This document shows, piece after piece, positions 1 through 7,847 of a DNA stretch of 64,000 nt (position 1 is the stretch's first letter; each line of letters opens with the position of its first letter). Location: contig NZ_JAPDHX010000001.1 of assembly GCF_025972045.1 (NCBI RefSeq), positions 538,238 through 602,237 of the forward strand, given 5' to 3'. The notes below the pieces were generated by a model. It had not been told where the DNA came from. It saw only the letters and a list, made by a program, of their open reading frames with translations, and searched no databases. Source of the DNA: Micropruina sonneratiae. Lineage in GTDB: Bacteria > Actinomycetota > Actinomycetes > Propionibacteriales > Propionibacteriaceae. Position numbers and translations under genes: made by a program.

Positions 1-277
1 GCTTGACGTAATCGGCCGCCCCCGTCTTCAGGAAGTCCAGGATGCCGGCCACGTCGGCGTCGTACTTCGGGTCACCGGTGGCGACCAGGGCCAGCAGCGA
101 GTCCGCCGCCGAGCCGGGCTCGCCGTAGGGTGCCGCCGCGTCGGCCCCGAAGGTCGAGACGATGTAGTCGGCCGCCTTGAGGGCTTCGGGCCCGGCGGCC
201 CGGGCGATGCCGGCCAGGGGGCCGGCGGTCAACAGCAGGGTGACCAGCAGCAGCGCGGACAGTCGAAGGTGGGTCAT
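1..277 (-). CDS. Secreted protein with terpenoid-cyclase-like repeats, partial (3' part outside window)
   Basis: Only the first 92 codons are present; the gene runs off the left edge. The start ATG at 277 follows a GGAAAGG ribosome site. Residues 1-28 form a signal peptide (hydrophobic run ALLLVTLLLTAGPLAGIA, then ARA before AGPEAL). The mature part (EALKAADYIVSTFG, then SAADSLLALVATGDP) resembles the alpha-helical repeats of actinobacterial proteins annotated as prenyltransferase/squalene-oxidase repeat or DUF4430-associated surface proteins. That assignment rests on pattern memory. The signal peptide is seen directly. Likely secreted or surface displayed; substrate unknown. Confidence 0.6.
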   Translation of the reverse strand, partial: MTHLRLSALLLVTLLLTAGPLAGIARAAGPEALKAADYIVSTFGADAAAPYGEPGSAADSLLALVATGDPKYDADVAGILDFLKTGAADYVK

Positions 278-309
278 GGCCGATCCTTTCCCAGGTCTTG
301 TCACCCTAA

Positions 310-347
310 CCGAACAGGCACGCCCGGTGAGGGGCGTGCCTGTTCGG
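310..347 (-). terminator. Perfect 16-bp hairpin terminator
   Basis: Positions 310-325 and 332-347 are exact reverse complements around a 6-nt loop. It lies 28 bp past the stop of the acidic protein gene at 375 and before the secreted-protein gene starting at 277, so it should end the upstream transcript. There is no long U-tract, which is usual in high-GC actinobacteria. Confidence 0.75.
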
Positions 348-374
348 TCGGTCGTGGGCGCGAAGCGTAGCTCC

Positions 375-770
375 TCAGCCGATCGGCTCCTCGCCGGCCT
401 CCTCGGCCTTCGCGGCGGCCGCCTCGGCGGCGTCGGAAGTCGCTTCCGTGACACCGTCCACCGCGTCGGCGGCGGCCTCCTTGGCGGCGGCCAGGTTGTC
501 CTGGGCTGCGGCCGCGGCGTCGTCGAGCGGGGCGCTGGTGTCGTCGAACCCGCCGTCGAAGTGGTCCTTGATGCTCTCGAAGGCTTCACTGCCCTTGTCG
601 AGGGCGCTGTCGGCGAACCCCTTGATGTTGTCGCCGGCGTCGGAGGCGAACTCCTTCACGTTGTCGAAGGCGTCCTCGGCGAACTCACGGACCTGGTCGC
701 CGACCTCCTTCGCCTTGGCCACCAGGCCGTCGAAGAAGGTGTCGTCGCCGCTGGCGTTGTCGTCTGCCAC
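375..770 (-). CDS. Acidic, Ala-rich helical protein of unknown function
   Basis: A 131-residue product if translation begins at GTG 770, chosen because AAGGAGA sits just upstream; an ATG 48 nt further up has no ribosome site. The sequence is strongly acidic and built of loose 11-residue-like turns (AKEVGDQVREFAEDAF, then DNVKEFASDAGDN), followed by an Ala/Glu tail ending in EEPIG. It has no signal peptide, membrane segment or cysteine. Such amphipathic repeats resemble LEA-like or YtxH/CsbD-type stress proteins, but I do not recognise a family. It is monocistronic, with the hairpin at 310-347 as its terminator. Confidence 0.7.
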   Translation of the reverse strand: MADDNASGDDTFFDGLVAKAKEVGDQVREFAEDAFDNVKEFASDAGDNIKGFADSALDKGSEAFESIKDHFDGGFDDTSAPLDDAAAAAQDNLAAAKEAAADAVDGVTEATSDAAEAAAAKAEEAGEEPIG

Positions 771-820
771 GTCGTTCTCCTTGGTCGTGTGGGCAGCGGG
801 TCTGGCCCAACGCGCCAAGA

Positions 821-1444
821 CTAGGCACCTGGGGCGTCACCGGGAAGGACGCCGGGGCGCGCAACCGCGAAGACGCGGAAACCCTTCGCGCTGGCCGTTC
901 GTGCGCAGGCCCACCCGGACTCGACCAGCCAGCGCTGCAGTGAGTCGGCGCCCAGGTTGCGGCCGACCACCAACCGGGCCACGCCGTCGTCGGCGAGCCG
1001 CGGCAGCCAGGTCGACAGCAGGTCGTGCAACGCCTGCTTGCCGATCCGGATCGGCGGGTTCGACCACAACTCGTCGTAGCGGACGCTCGGGTCGGCCCCC
1101 TCCGGGGTGAGGGTGTTGACCCGGTCACCCACGCCGTGGGCCGCCGCGTTGTCCGCGCACAGGGCCAACGCGCGCGGGTTGACGTCGACGGCGTCCACCA
1201 CGGCCCCGGGGCAGGCGCTCGCCAGCGCGACGGCGAGCACTCCCCAGCCGCAGCCCAGGTCGAGCAGCCTGGACGCCCCGGCCGGCGGTGGCGCCGACCG
1301 CAGCAGGACGGCGGTGCCCAGGTCGAGGCCGTCGGCGGAGAACACCTCGTTGGCGGTGGTGAACGTCCAGTCGGTGTCCCAGAACCGGGCGGTGATCGTG
1401 CGGCGCTTCTCGGGGGCCGACGGCTCGGCGAAGTAGTGGCTCAC
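821..1444 (-). CDS. rsmC: Class I SAM methyltransferase, RsmC/RlmG-like
   Basis: A 207-residue protein. Motif I (LLDLGCGWGVLAVA) and the substrate motif SNPPIR, a variant of the NPPF/Y of N-methyltransferases acting on exocyclic amines, place it with the single-domain RsmC-like guanine-N2 rRNA methyltransferases. The E. coli enzyme is about 340 residues with an extra N-terminal domain; actinobacterial versions are this short form. GTG 1444 overlaps the truA stop (GTGA), so it is the third gene of a translationally coupled trmB-truA-rsmC operon. The target base is inferred from the family, not shown by the sequence. Confidence 0.75.
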   Translation of the reverse strand: MSHYFAEPSAPEKRRTITARFWDTDWTFTTANEVFSADGLDLGTAVLLRSAPPPAGASRLLDLGCGWGVLAVALASACPGAVVDAVDVNPRALALCADNAAAHGVGDRVNTLTPEGADPSVRYDELWSNPPIRIGKQALHDLLSTWLPRLADDGVARLVVGRNLGADSLQRWLVESGWACARTASAKGFRVFAVARPGVLPGDAPGA

Positions 1445-2256
1445 TGGGAGGTCTCCAAACTGCGGACGGCGCGGGCCGCCAGCGCGCGGGCGGCCAGTTC
1501 GCGATCCGGCGGGTAGCCGACCTCCTCCAGGGTCAGGCCACCGGCCGGCATCACCCGCACCTCGGCGGCCCGCTGCCCGGCGTCCAGCAGGCCGACGAGC
1601 CAGTCGGGCTCGCGGCGTCCGGTGGCGACGGCGACCAGCGCCCCGACCAGGGAGCGCACCATGGAATGGCAGAACGCGTCGGCCAGGACGGTGATCTCGG
1701 CCACGTCGTTCCAGGCCCGGCGGGCCGACAGCTGCAGCAGGTTGCGAATCGTGGTGGCTCCCTCGCGCTGCTTGCAGAAGGCGGCGAAGTCGTGCAGGCC
1801 GAGCAGCCGCGGGGCGACCGCGTTGATCCGCTGCAGGTCCAGCTCGGCGCGCAGCACGGTGGTGTGGATGCGCAACAGCGGGTCGGGCACCGAGTCGGCG
1901 ATCCGGTACACGTATCGTCGCCAGATGGCTGAGAACCGGGCGTCGAAGCCGGGCGGTGCGATGCCGACCCGGCGGACGACCACGTCCGGGGGTAGCACGT
2001 TGCGCAGCTTGTAGGAGAGGTCGGCGACCATCCGGTCCGGATCGGCCGGGTCGGGAATGTCCACGTGGGCGACCTGTCCGCGGGCGTGCACCCCCGCGTC
2101 CGTGCGACCGGCACAGGTCAGGGTGACCGGCTCGGTGAGCCGCAGCACCCGCGGGATCCAGGCCTCCAGCTCCTCCTGGACGGTGCGCAGCCCGCGCTGC
2201 CCGGCCCAGCCATGGAACTCGGTGCCGTCGTAGGCGATGTCGAGCCGCAGCCTCAC
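1441..2256 (-). CDS. truA: tRNA pseudouridine(38-40) synthase TruA
   Basis: A 271-residue protein, normal for TruA, which makes pseudouridine in the tRNA anticodon arm. The catalytic aspartate lies in CAGRTDAGVHARGQVAH. The N-terminus RLRLDIAYDGTEFHGWAGQ and the FRAWN-region equivalent around HDFAAFCKQREG are typical. GTG 2256 overlaps the trmB stop as GTGA, and its own stop overlaps the next GTG, so all three genes are coupled. In many bacteria truA follows rplQ; here it groups with other RNA-modification genes. Confidence 0.92.
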   Translation of the reverse strand: MRLRLDIAYDGTEFHGWAGQRGLRTVQEELEAWIPRVLRLTEPVTLTCAGRTDAGVHARGQVAHVDIPDPADPDRMVADLSYKLRNVLPPDVVVRRVGIAPPGFDARFSAIWRRYVYRIADSVPDPLLRIHTTVLRAELDLQRINAVAPRLLGLHDFAAFCKQREGATTIRNLLQLSARRAWNDVAEITVLADAFCHSMVRSLVGALVAVATGRREPDWLVGLLDAGQRAAEVRVMPAGGLTLEEVGYPPDRELAARALAARAVRSLETSQ

Positions 2257-2981
2257 TGCCTGACCCCTTCCCGGATGCCGTAACACAGGTCGCGGATGGC
2301 GCGGCCGGCCGCGATCCCCTTGGCTTCGTAGCGGCTGTGTGGTCGATCCTGCCAGCGCGGCGCCCAGCCGTCGAAGCGGTTGACCAGCGCGGGCTCGGCG
2401 TCCAGCACCGCACGGATGGCCTCGGCGTAGCCGGGGTCGTCGGTGGCCAGCCGCCACACCCCGTCGGCGGCCAGCTTGCGAGCGGCGAGGGCGGCGAAGG
2501 CCGGCGAGACCAGCCGGCGCTTGTGGTGCCGCTTCTTCGGCCACGGGTCGGGGAAGAAGGTCCACAACTCGGCCAGGGCGGCGTCCGGGATCAGGGTGGT
2601 GAGGCCCTCGACACCGTTGGCCACCACCACCCGCACGTTGTCTACGCCGGCCCGGGCGCACTTCGACAGGGTGCTGGCCACCGCCGGCTCGAAGACCTCG
2701 AAGGCGACGTGGTTGCGTTCGGGGTGCAGGGCCGCGACTGCTGCGATCACGTCGCCGGTGCCGCCGCCGACCTCGACCACCAGTGGAGCCCGGCGGCCGA
2801 AGGCGTCCGCCCAATCGAGGTGGGCGTCGGGGGCGACCGACGTGCTGCGTTGGCCGGTCGGCACCCGCAGGACCCAGTCGGCATGGTCGCGCCAGGCCTT
2901 CTCCTGGCTGGGATTCATCCGGGCGCTGCGCCGGACGAACGACACCACCTCGCGCTGCACCACCGGCCGCGCGTCACCCAT
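2253..2981 (-). CDS. trmB: tRNA (guanine-N7-)-methyltransferase TrmB
   Basis: A 242-residue protein that uses SAM to form m7G46 in the tRNA variable loop. The SAM-binding VVEVGGGTGDVI (usually EIGxGxG), ELWTFFPDPWPKKRHHKRRLV and the C-terminal RPHSRYEAKG are the family hallmarks. The start ATG 2981 was chosen because TAGGCT (2989-2994 on this strand) lies 7 nt before it, a leaderless promoter arrangement, and because MGDARPVVQREVVSFVRR matches family N-termini. The frame stays open further upstream, but that part has no family similarity. First gene of trmB-truA-rsmC. Confidence 0.92.
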   Translation of the reverse strand: MGDARPVVQREVVSFVRRSARMNPSQEKAWRDHADWVLRVPTGQRSTSVAPDAHLDWADAFGRRAPLVVEVGGGTGDVIAAVAALHPERNHVAFEVFEPAVASTLSKCARAGVDNVRVVVANGVEGLTTLIPDAALAELWTFFPDPWPKKRHHKRRLVSPAFAALAARKLAADGVWRLATDDPGYAEAIRAVLDAEPALVNRFDGWAPRWQDRPHSRYEAKGIAAGRAIRDLCYGIREGVRQ

Positions 2982-3142
2982 GACGATCAGCCTAGCCAAG
3001 CCGCGGGGGTGCCCGGACGTCCCTGCACCGTCGCCCTGGAACGACCCTGAACACCCGCCGCCGAAGGCCGGGCTCGCTGAGGGGTCGGTCACACTGGAGA
3101 TGCGGCGCACCCCCGCGCGCCCACGAAAGGTTCCCGACACCC

Positions 3143-3553
3143 ATGCGCACCCTGTTGAACATCATCTGGCTGATCTTCGGCGGCCTGTGGCTGGCACTCG
3201 GCTACTTCTTCTTCGGTCTGATCGCCTGCATCTTCATCGTCACCATCCCCTTCGGCATCGCGTCGTTCCGGATGGCCACCTACGCGTTGTGGCCGTTCGG
3301 CAAGACGATCATCCGTAGGCCCGGCGCCGGTGCCGGCTCGGCGATCGGCAACATCATCTGGTTCCTGGTGGCCGGGCTGTGGCTCGCGATCGGCCACCTC
3401 ACCACCGCGGCCGCCCAGGCCATCACCATCGTCGGGATCCCGCTCGCCATCGCCAACATCAAGATGATCCCCGTCACCTGCGTGCCGTTGGGCAAGGAGA
3501 TCGTCGACAACCGGAGCATTCCGGCCGGCTACCAGAACGTGTACTCCTTCTGA
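3143..3553 (+). CDS. YccF-type inner membrane protein (two YccF domains)
   Basis: A 136-residue membrane protein with two tandem YccF (DUF307) repeats: residues about 1-55 (LLNIIWLIFGGLWLALGYF, then IPFGIASFRMATYALWPFGK) and 65-125 (GNIIWFLVAGLWLAIGHL, then IPLAIANIKMIPVTCVPLGK). Each repeat holds two hydrophobic helices. The biochemical role of YccF is unknown; the family is widespread in Gram-negative and actinobacterial membranes. GAAAGG precedes the ATG. It stands alone between divergent trmB and a strong terminator. Confidence 0.88.
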   Translation: MRTLLNIIWLIFGGLWLALGYFFFGLIACIFIVTIPFGIASFRMATYALWPFGKTIIRRPGAGAGSAIGNIIWFLVAGLWLAIGHLTTAAAQAITIVGIPLAIANIKMIPVTCVPLGKEIVDNRSIPAGYQNVYSF

Positions 3554-3566
3554 TCGGTCCGATCTC

Positions 3567-3600
3567 ACGAAGGGCCCGGGCACTCGCCCGGGCCCTTCGT
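3567..3600 (+). terminator. 14-bp GC-rich terminator hairpin after the YccF gene
   Basis: Arms 3567-3580 and 3587-3600 are fully complementary with a 6-nt loop and a TCGTCG tail. It begins 14 bp after the stop codon of the YccF gene. Confidence 0.8.
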
Positions 3601-3610
3601 CGTCGGTGGC

Positions 3611-3698
3611 CCTGAGAACGGTGCACTCGTCCGCGGCCCTGGAAGCGTCTGCGCCTCGGCCTGCACTGCGAGCGGTCGACGAGTGCACCGTTTTCAGG
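3611..3698. repeat. Palindromic element A, copy 1
   Basis: Two 21-nt arms at 3611-3631 and 3678-3698 are inverted repeats matching at 20 of 21 positions, around a 46-nt spacer. The shared core is AACGGTGCACTCGTC. A second copy with the same core and layout lies at 4630-4717, on the other side of the DUF559 gene. No transposase lies in the unit other than that gene. It could be a REP/REPIN-like hairpin or the end of a mobile unit. Confidence 0.85.
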
Positions 3699-3762
3699 AT
3701 CGCCGTCGAAGAAGTCGGGTCGACCACTCACAAAACGGGGTCCGAAATGTGCTTTCTAGGTC

Positions 3763-4634
3763 ATGGAAGCCATCGAACAGTTGCTGGGCGCCCAGGGCGG
3801 GGTCCTGCTGCGTCGCCAGCACCGTGAACTCGACCGCCAACTCGATCATTGCCTGCGGCAGGGGCGCCTGCACGCCCTGCTGCCCGGCGTCTACACCGCC
3901 GCCGAGCCGGGCTGGGAGGTCCGGATCCGGGCAGCCGCGGCGTACCGGCCCGACGGGGTGCTGACCGGTGCGGCCGCGGCCAGGCTGTCGTGGTGGCCGG
4001 ACTGCCCGATCACCGCGGTCTCCACGGCCCTCGCGCACGGCCGGGTGGCGGCCCGCCGGCACGGCTTCGCCTGGGAGCGGCGCAGCATCCCGCCCGATCT
4101 GGTGACCTTCCGCGACGGGGTGGGGATGGTGCGACCCGCGCTGTCCGTGCTCGACCTGATTCCGGCGTTGGGCGGACGGGTGATCGATGAGGCGCTGCGC
4201 CGCCGGGCGGTGCTACTGCCACACCTGTGGAACGCCTTCGACCTGCACCCCGTCGCCGGGGCAACGACCTGCGGCGCACCCTCCTGGAGGACTCGCGCGA
4301 TTCGCCCTGGTCAGAGGCCGAACGTGATGCCCCCCGACTGCTCCGCTCAGCCGTGCTGACCGGCTTCCGCACCAACCACCGCGTCGAGGCCGGCGACGCG
4401 GTCTACTGCGTCGACATCGCCTACCCCCAGCCGCGGGTGATCGTCGAGATCGACGGCTGGAAGTACCACCGGGGGCGTGCCTCGTTCGTGCAGGACCGAT
4501 GGCGGTATTCGAGGCTGGCCGCGGCCGGGTGGGCCGTCCTGCCGTTGGCCGCCGAGGCGCTGACGACCGACCCCGAGGCCGTGGTCGAACTGGTGCGCAC
4601 CGCCCTGGTGGACCGGGGTTGGCGCCCGTCCTGA
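3763..4634 (+). pseudogene. AbiEi-like HTH plus DUF559 (Vsr-like nuclease) protein, frameshifted
   Basis: The first part (ATG 3763) encodes an N-terminal helix-turn-helix domain like type IV antitoxin AbiEi (LLRRQHRELDRQLDHCL, then GRLHALLPGVYTAA). The second part, in another frame and ending at 4634, encodes a DUF559 domain related to very-short-patch-repair endonucleases (YCVDIAYPQPRVIVEIDG, then DRWRYSRLAAAGW). Similarity passes from frame to frame near 4250-4256; adding one G after CACCCC would read LHPGRRGNDLRRTL and restore a protein of about 290 residues. This is either a genuine one-base deletion or a sequencing error. The stop codon lies inside the arm of palindrome copy 2. Host function of this family is not established. 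Confidence 0.75.
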
Positions 4635-4717
4635 AAACGGTGCACTCGTCGCCGGCCGGTGCGCGGGCTCAGGCGGGGCCGGGCCGGAGGCGGTCGAACG
4701 AGTGCACCGTTGTCAGG
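4630..4717. repeat. Palindromic element A, copy 2
   Basis: Arms at 4630-4650 and 4697-4717 match inversely at 19 of 21 positions. The left arm differs from the copy 1 left arm at one base. The internal 46 nt are unrelated to those of copy 1 beyond GC richness. It overlaps the stop codon of the DUF559 gene and ends 4 bp before the stop of the convergent EF-G2 gene, so it may also act as a bidirectional terminator. Confidence 0.85.
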
Positions 4718-4721
4718 GTCG

Positions 4722-6806
4722 CTACTTGCGGTACTTGGCCAGCAGCTGCGACGGCAGCAGTTCGTAGCCGTGGAAGTCACGGGTGAACGACCCGGAGCCG
4801 TGTGCGATGCCGCGCAGGTCGATCGCGTAGCGGGCCAGTTCGGCCTGCGGGACCAGCGCCTTCACCACCGCCTTGCGGCCGACCTGGTCCGAGCCGAGCA
4901 GCTGCCCACGGCGTCCGGACAGGTCGGTCATCACCGGTCCCAGGTACTCCTCGCCGACGGTCACGGTGACCAGGTCCAGCGGCTCCAGCAGCGCCACCGC
5001 GCCGTCGTTCGAGGCCGCCTCCTTGATCGCTAGCGCACCGGCCATCTGGAAGGCCATGTCGGAGGAGTCCACCGAATGCGCCTTGCCGTCGTAGAGGGTG
5101 ACCCGGACGTCGACCATCGGGTAGCCGGCGAAGACGCCCTTCTCCAATTGGTTGCGGATGCCCTTCTCGACCGACGGGATGAACTGCCTCGGCACCGCGC
5201 CGCCGACCACCTTGTCGACGAACTCGAAGCCGGCGCCGCGATCGAGCGGCTCGACCTCGATGTTGCACACCGCGTACTGGCCGTGCCCGCCGGACTGCTT
5301 CACGTGCCGGCCCATCGCGGTGGCCGCACCGGTGAACGTCTCGCGCATGGGGATCTTGAGTTCCTCCTGCTCGACCCGGACGCCGTAGCGCTCGACGAGC
5401 CGGCCCAGCAGCAGGTCGGCATGCGCCTGGCCTGTCGTCCACAGCACCAACTGGTCACCGGCGCCGCGGTCGAGCCGGACGCTGGAATCCTCGACCGCGA
5501 GTCGCTGCAGGGCGCCGGCGAGCTTGTCCTCGTCGTTGCGGGTGGCCGCCCTGATGGCCAGTGGCAGCAGCGGGTCGGGCAGCGGCCAGGCCTCCACCAC
5601 GCCGGGCCGGTCCTTCGCCGACAGGGTGTCACAGGTCTCGGCGGTGCCCAGCTTGGGCAGCAGCACGATCTCGCCGGCGATGGCCTGCTGGCGGGGCTTC
5701 AGCTCGGTCCCGACGGCGCCCTGGATCAGCCCGATCCGCTCCTCGTTGTCGTGGTCGGGATGGGCGGAGTCCTCGCGGCCCACCCAGGACCGGTGACCGG
5801 ACACGTGAACCACGTCGTCGGAGTGCAGGGTGCCCGAGAAGATCCGCACCATCGACAAGCGGCCGGCGAACGGGTCGGTGGTGGTGCGGATCACCTGGGC
5901 CACCAGCGGCGCCGACGGGTCGCTGTCGGGCTGCGGCAGAACCTCGCCGTCGGTGGTGGTGAGCGGCGGGTTCGGGTGCATGCCCGGGGTCGGGAAGCCG
6001 TGTTCGATGAGACGGAGCAGTTCCTCGATGCCGACGCCCGTGCCCGTCTGCACCGGAACGACCGGGAACAGGTTGGCCGTGGCCACCGCCTTCATCAGGT
6101 CGTCGAGCAGGTCCTGGAGCGAAAGATGCTCGTCATCCTCGAGGTAGCTGTCCATCAGGCCCTCGTCCTCGGCCTCGGCGATGATCGACTCGATCAGCGG
6201 GCCCCGGTAGGCCTCCACCTGGTCGTCGTGGGCGTTCAGGGTGCGCGACACCGGCTCGCCGGCGGAGTAGTCGTGCTCCTCGAGGCTGAGCAGGCCGATG
6301 TTGCCGACCACCTGGCCCGGCCCGGCGTAGGTGGGCACGTGGGTCGGCCGGACGCCGTCGCCGAAGACGGCCTGGCACTGCTCGACCGAGTCGTCGAAGT
6401 CGGCGTGCCCGGCGTCCAGTTTGGTGAGCACGATCACCCGCGGCAGGTTCGCCTCGCGGCACTCCTCCCACAGCGCCTGCGCCGCCCCGTCGATGTCGTC
6501 GGCGGCCGACAGCACGAAGATCGCGGCGTCGGCGGCCCGGATGCCGGCCCGCAGTTCGCCGACGAAGTCGGGATGCCCTGGGGCGTCCAGCAGGTTGACC
6601 ACCACGTCACCGGTGGCGAAGGAGGCGACGAACAGCTGGGCGGCGCGTTCGGCGTCCTCCTTCTCGCCGCGATAGCCGGGCACCCTCGCCTTGAGCAGTT
6701 GTTCGAAGAGCGTCGTCTTGCCGGACCCGGCGTTCCCGATCAGGACGACGTTCCGTACGCCGTCGGGGGAGTCAACCTGCATGTCCGCGTTCACCGTTGA
6801 ACCCAT
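4722..6806 (-). CDS. Elongation factor G-like protein EF-G2
   Basis: A 694-residue translational GTPase with EF-G domain order. The P-loop is GNAGSGKTT (24-32) rather than the GHIDAGKTT of true EF-G, the RGITI switch I motif is absent, G3 is DAPGHPDF, and G4 reads TKLD in place of NKxD. Domain IV (MRETFTGAATAMGRHVKQSGG) and the C-terminal EF-G fold are intact. Actinobacterial EF-G2/FusA2 paralogues share these changes and are not the main translocase; the mycobacterial one has been reported to lack ribosome-stimulated GTPase activity. The start ATG 6806 was chosen from family N-termini. It is transcribed alone. Confidence 0.85.
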   Translation of the reverse strand: MGSTVNADMQVDSPDGVRNVVLIGNAGSGKTTLFEQLLKARVPGYRGEKEDAERAAQLFVASFATGDVVVNLLDAPGHPDFVGELRAGIRAADAAIFVLSAADDIDGAAQALWEECREANLPRVIVLTKLDAGHADFDDSVEQCQAVFGDGVRPTHVPTYAGPGQVVGNIGLLSLEEHDYSAGEPVSRTLNAHDDQVEAYRGPLIESIIAEAEDEGLMDSYLEDDEHLSLQDLLDDLMKAVATANLFPVVPVQTGTGVGIEELLRLIEHGFPTPGMHPNPPLTTTDGEVLPQPDSDPSAPLVAQVIRTTTDPFAGRLSMVRIFSGTLHSDDVVHVSGHRSWVGREDSAHPDHDNEERIGLIQGAVGTELKPRQQAIAGEIVLLPKLGTAETCDTLSAKDRPGVVEAWPLPDPLLPLAIRAATRNDEDKLAGALQRLAVEDSSVRLDRGAGDQLVLWTTGQAHADLLLGRLVERYGVRVEQEELKIPMRETFTGAATAMGRHVKQSGGHGQYAVCNIEVEPLDRGAGFEFVDKVVGGAVPRQFIPSVEKGIRNQLEKGVFAGYPMVDVRVTLYDGKAHSVDSSDMAFQMAGALAIKEAASNDGAVALLEPLDLVTVTVGEEYLGPVMTDLSGRRGQLLGSDQVGRKAVVKALVPQAELARYAIDLRGIAHGSGSFTRDFHGYELLPSQLLAKYRK

Positions 6807-6940
6807 GGCCCTACCTAACACCTGCGCGAGGCGGCCCGCAAAGAGTTGGCCGAATCGGTCCCGGTGCCCCGCGGGGATGTCCCGGACGGCGCGCCGGGCA
6901 GGGCTAGGGTGAGGGTACGCACCCCCGTAGTGGAGGCTCC

Positions 6941-7630
6941 ATGGACATCGTGCTGGCCCTGTTGAGAACGCTGGTCTTCGTGGTTGCGACGGTGGCCGCC
7001 ACCGTCTACATCGGACGCCGGATCGGCCGCGGCCGCCCCCTGCTGTGGGCGGGGACGACGTTGCTCGCCCTGCACTGGTTGATCGGCTTCGGCTGGACGA
7101 CCTACCAGGCCGGCTCACCCGCCAACGCCGAGGCGAGCGCCGGCTGGGTCACCTGGACCGGCTATCTGTTGCCGTTCCTGGCGGCACTGGCCTACATCTG
7201 GGGCATCGGCCAGGCAGCCGGGTTCCCGGCCCGCACCCCCGAGCCCGCGAAGGTGGCGGCCCAGGCCGGGGCCGCTGTGGGTGCACAGGGCGGTGAGAGC
7301 ACCGCCGAGCCGGCGACCACGCAGCCCGCGCAGCCCGCCGCGCCGCCGAGCACCGCCGGGATGCGGGGCAGTGGGGGAGCGGTGGCCGCCCCGCCCACCA
7401 CGAGCACGCCCGCCCAGCCCGCCGGGCGAAGCCGGCAACGGCCGCCCGGACTGGGCGTGCCGCACGCGGTGCCGGTGGTGATGACCCCGTCGTCGACGAG
7501 CCACCAGAGCCCGCCCGACCCCGATCCGGTCGTCGACCTGGGCCCCGAGCCCGACCAGCCCGCGGCCACCGACCCGTTGGGAACGGCGCAGCCGAGCGAG
7601 GATTCGCCCAAGGGCTCAGGTCAGAACTGA
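6941..7630 (+). CDS. Membrane protein with long Pro/Ala-rich C-terminal tail
   Basis: A 229-residue protein. Three hydrophobic segments (residues 3-22, 33-50, 68-90) are followed by about 135 residues rich in Ala, Pro, Thr and Gly with no hydrophobic stretch, probably disordered and cytoplasmic. GTGGAGG precedes ATG 6941, and TAGGGT at 6904-6909 could be the -10 box. I do not recognise a family beyond small actinobacterial membrane proteins, so no function is claimed. Confidence 0.75.
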   Translation: MDIVLALLRTLVFVVATVAATVYIGRRIGRGRPLLWAGTTLLALHWLIGFGWTTYQAGSPANAEASAGWVTWTGYLLPFLAALAYIWGIGQAAGFPARTPEPAKVAAQAGAAVGAQGGESTAEPATTQPAQPAAPPSTAGMRGSGGAVAAPPTTSTPAQPAGRSRQRPPGLGVPHAVPVVMTPSSTSHQSPPDPDPVVDLGPEPDQPAATDPLGTAQPSEDSPKGSGQN

Positions 7631-7648
7631 GCCCGGCCCCGCGGTTTG

Positions 7649-7752
7649 CCGTTCTCTGCAACGCCCAGTGGTTTCGGGAACGCCGACCACTTTCGTGTCA
7701 CAACATGAGAGTAGGCGGGCTTTATGCGAGTAGTCGGCGTTGCAGAGAACGG
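7649..7752. repeat. Palindromic element B with 17-bp perfect arms
   Basis: CCGTTCTCTGCAACGCC at 7649-7665 is the exact reverse complement of 7736-7752. The 70-nt interior holds competing shorter inverted repeats (AGTGGT at 7667 with ACCACT near 7686; CGCCGAC at 7681-7687 with GTCGGCG at 7733-7739), so several folds are possible. It lies between the convergent membrane-protein and asparaginase genes, is less GC-rich than its flanks, and has no coding potential. Unrelated in sequence to element A. Confidence 0.85.
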
Positions 7753-7847
7753 ACGCCCGGGCGGGAACGCGGCTGGACGTGCACGGTCCCGCCACCCGGC
7801 CGGCGCCGGGCTCAGCCAGCAGGTCTCGGGCTTGAGCGGCGCCGGGC

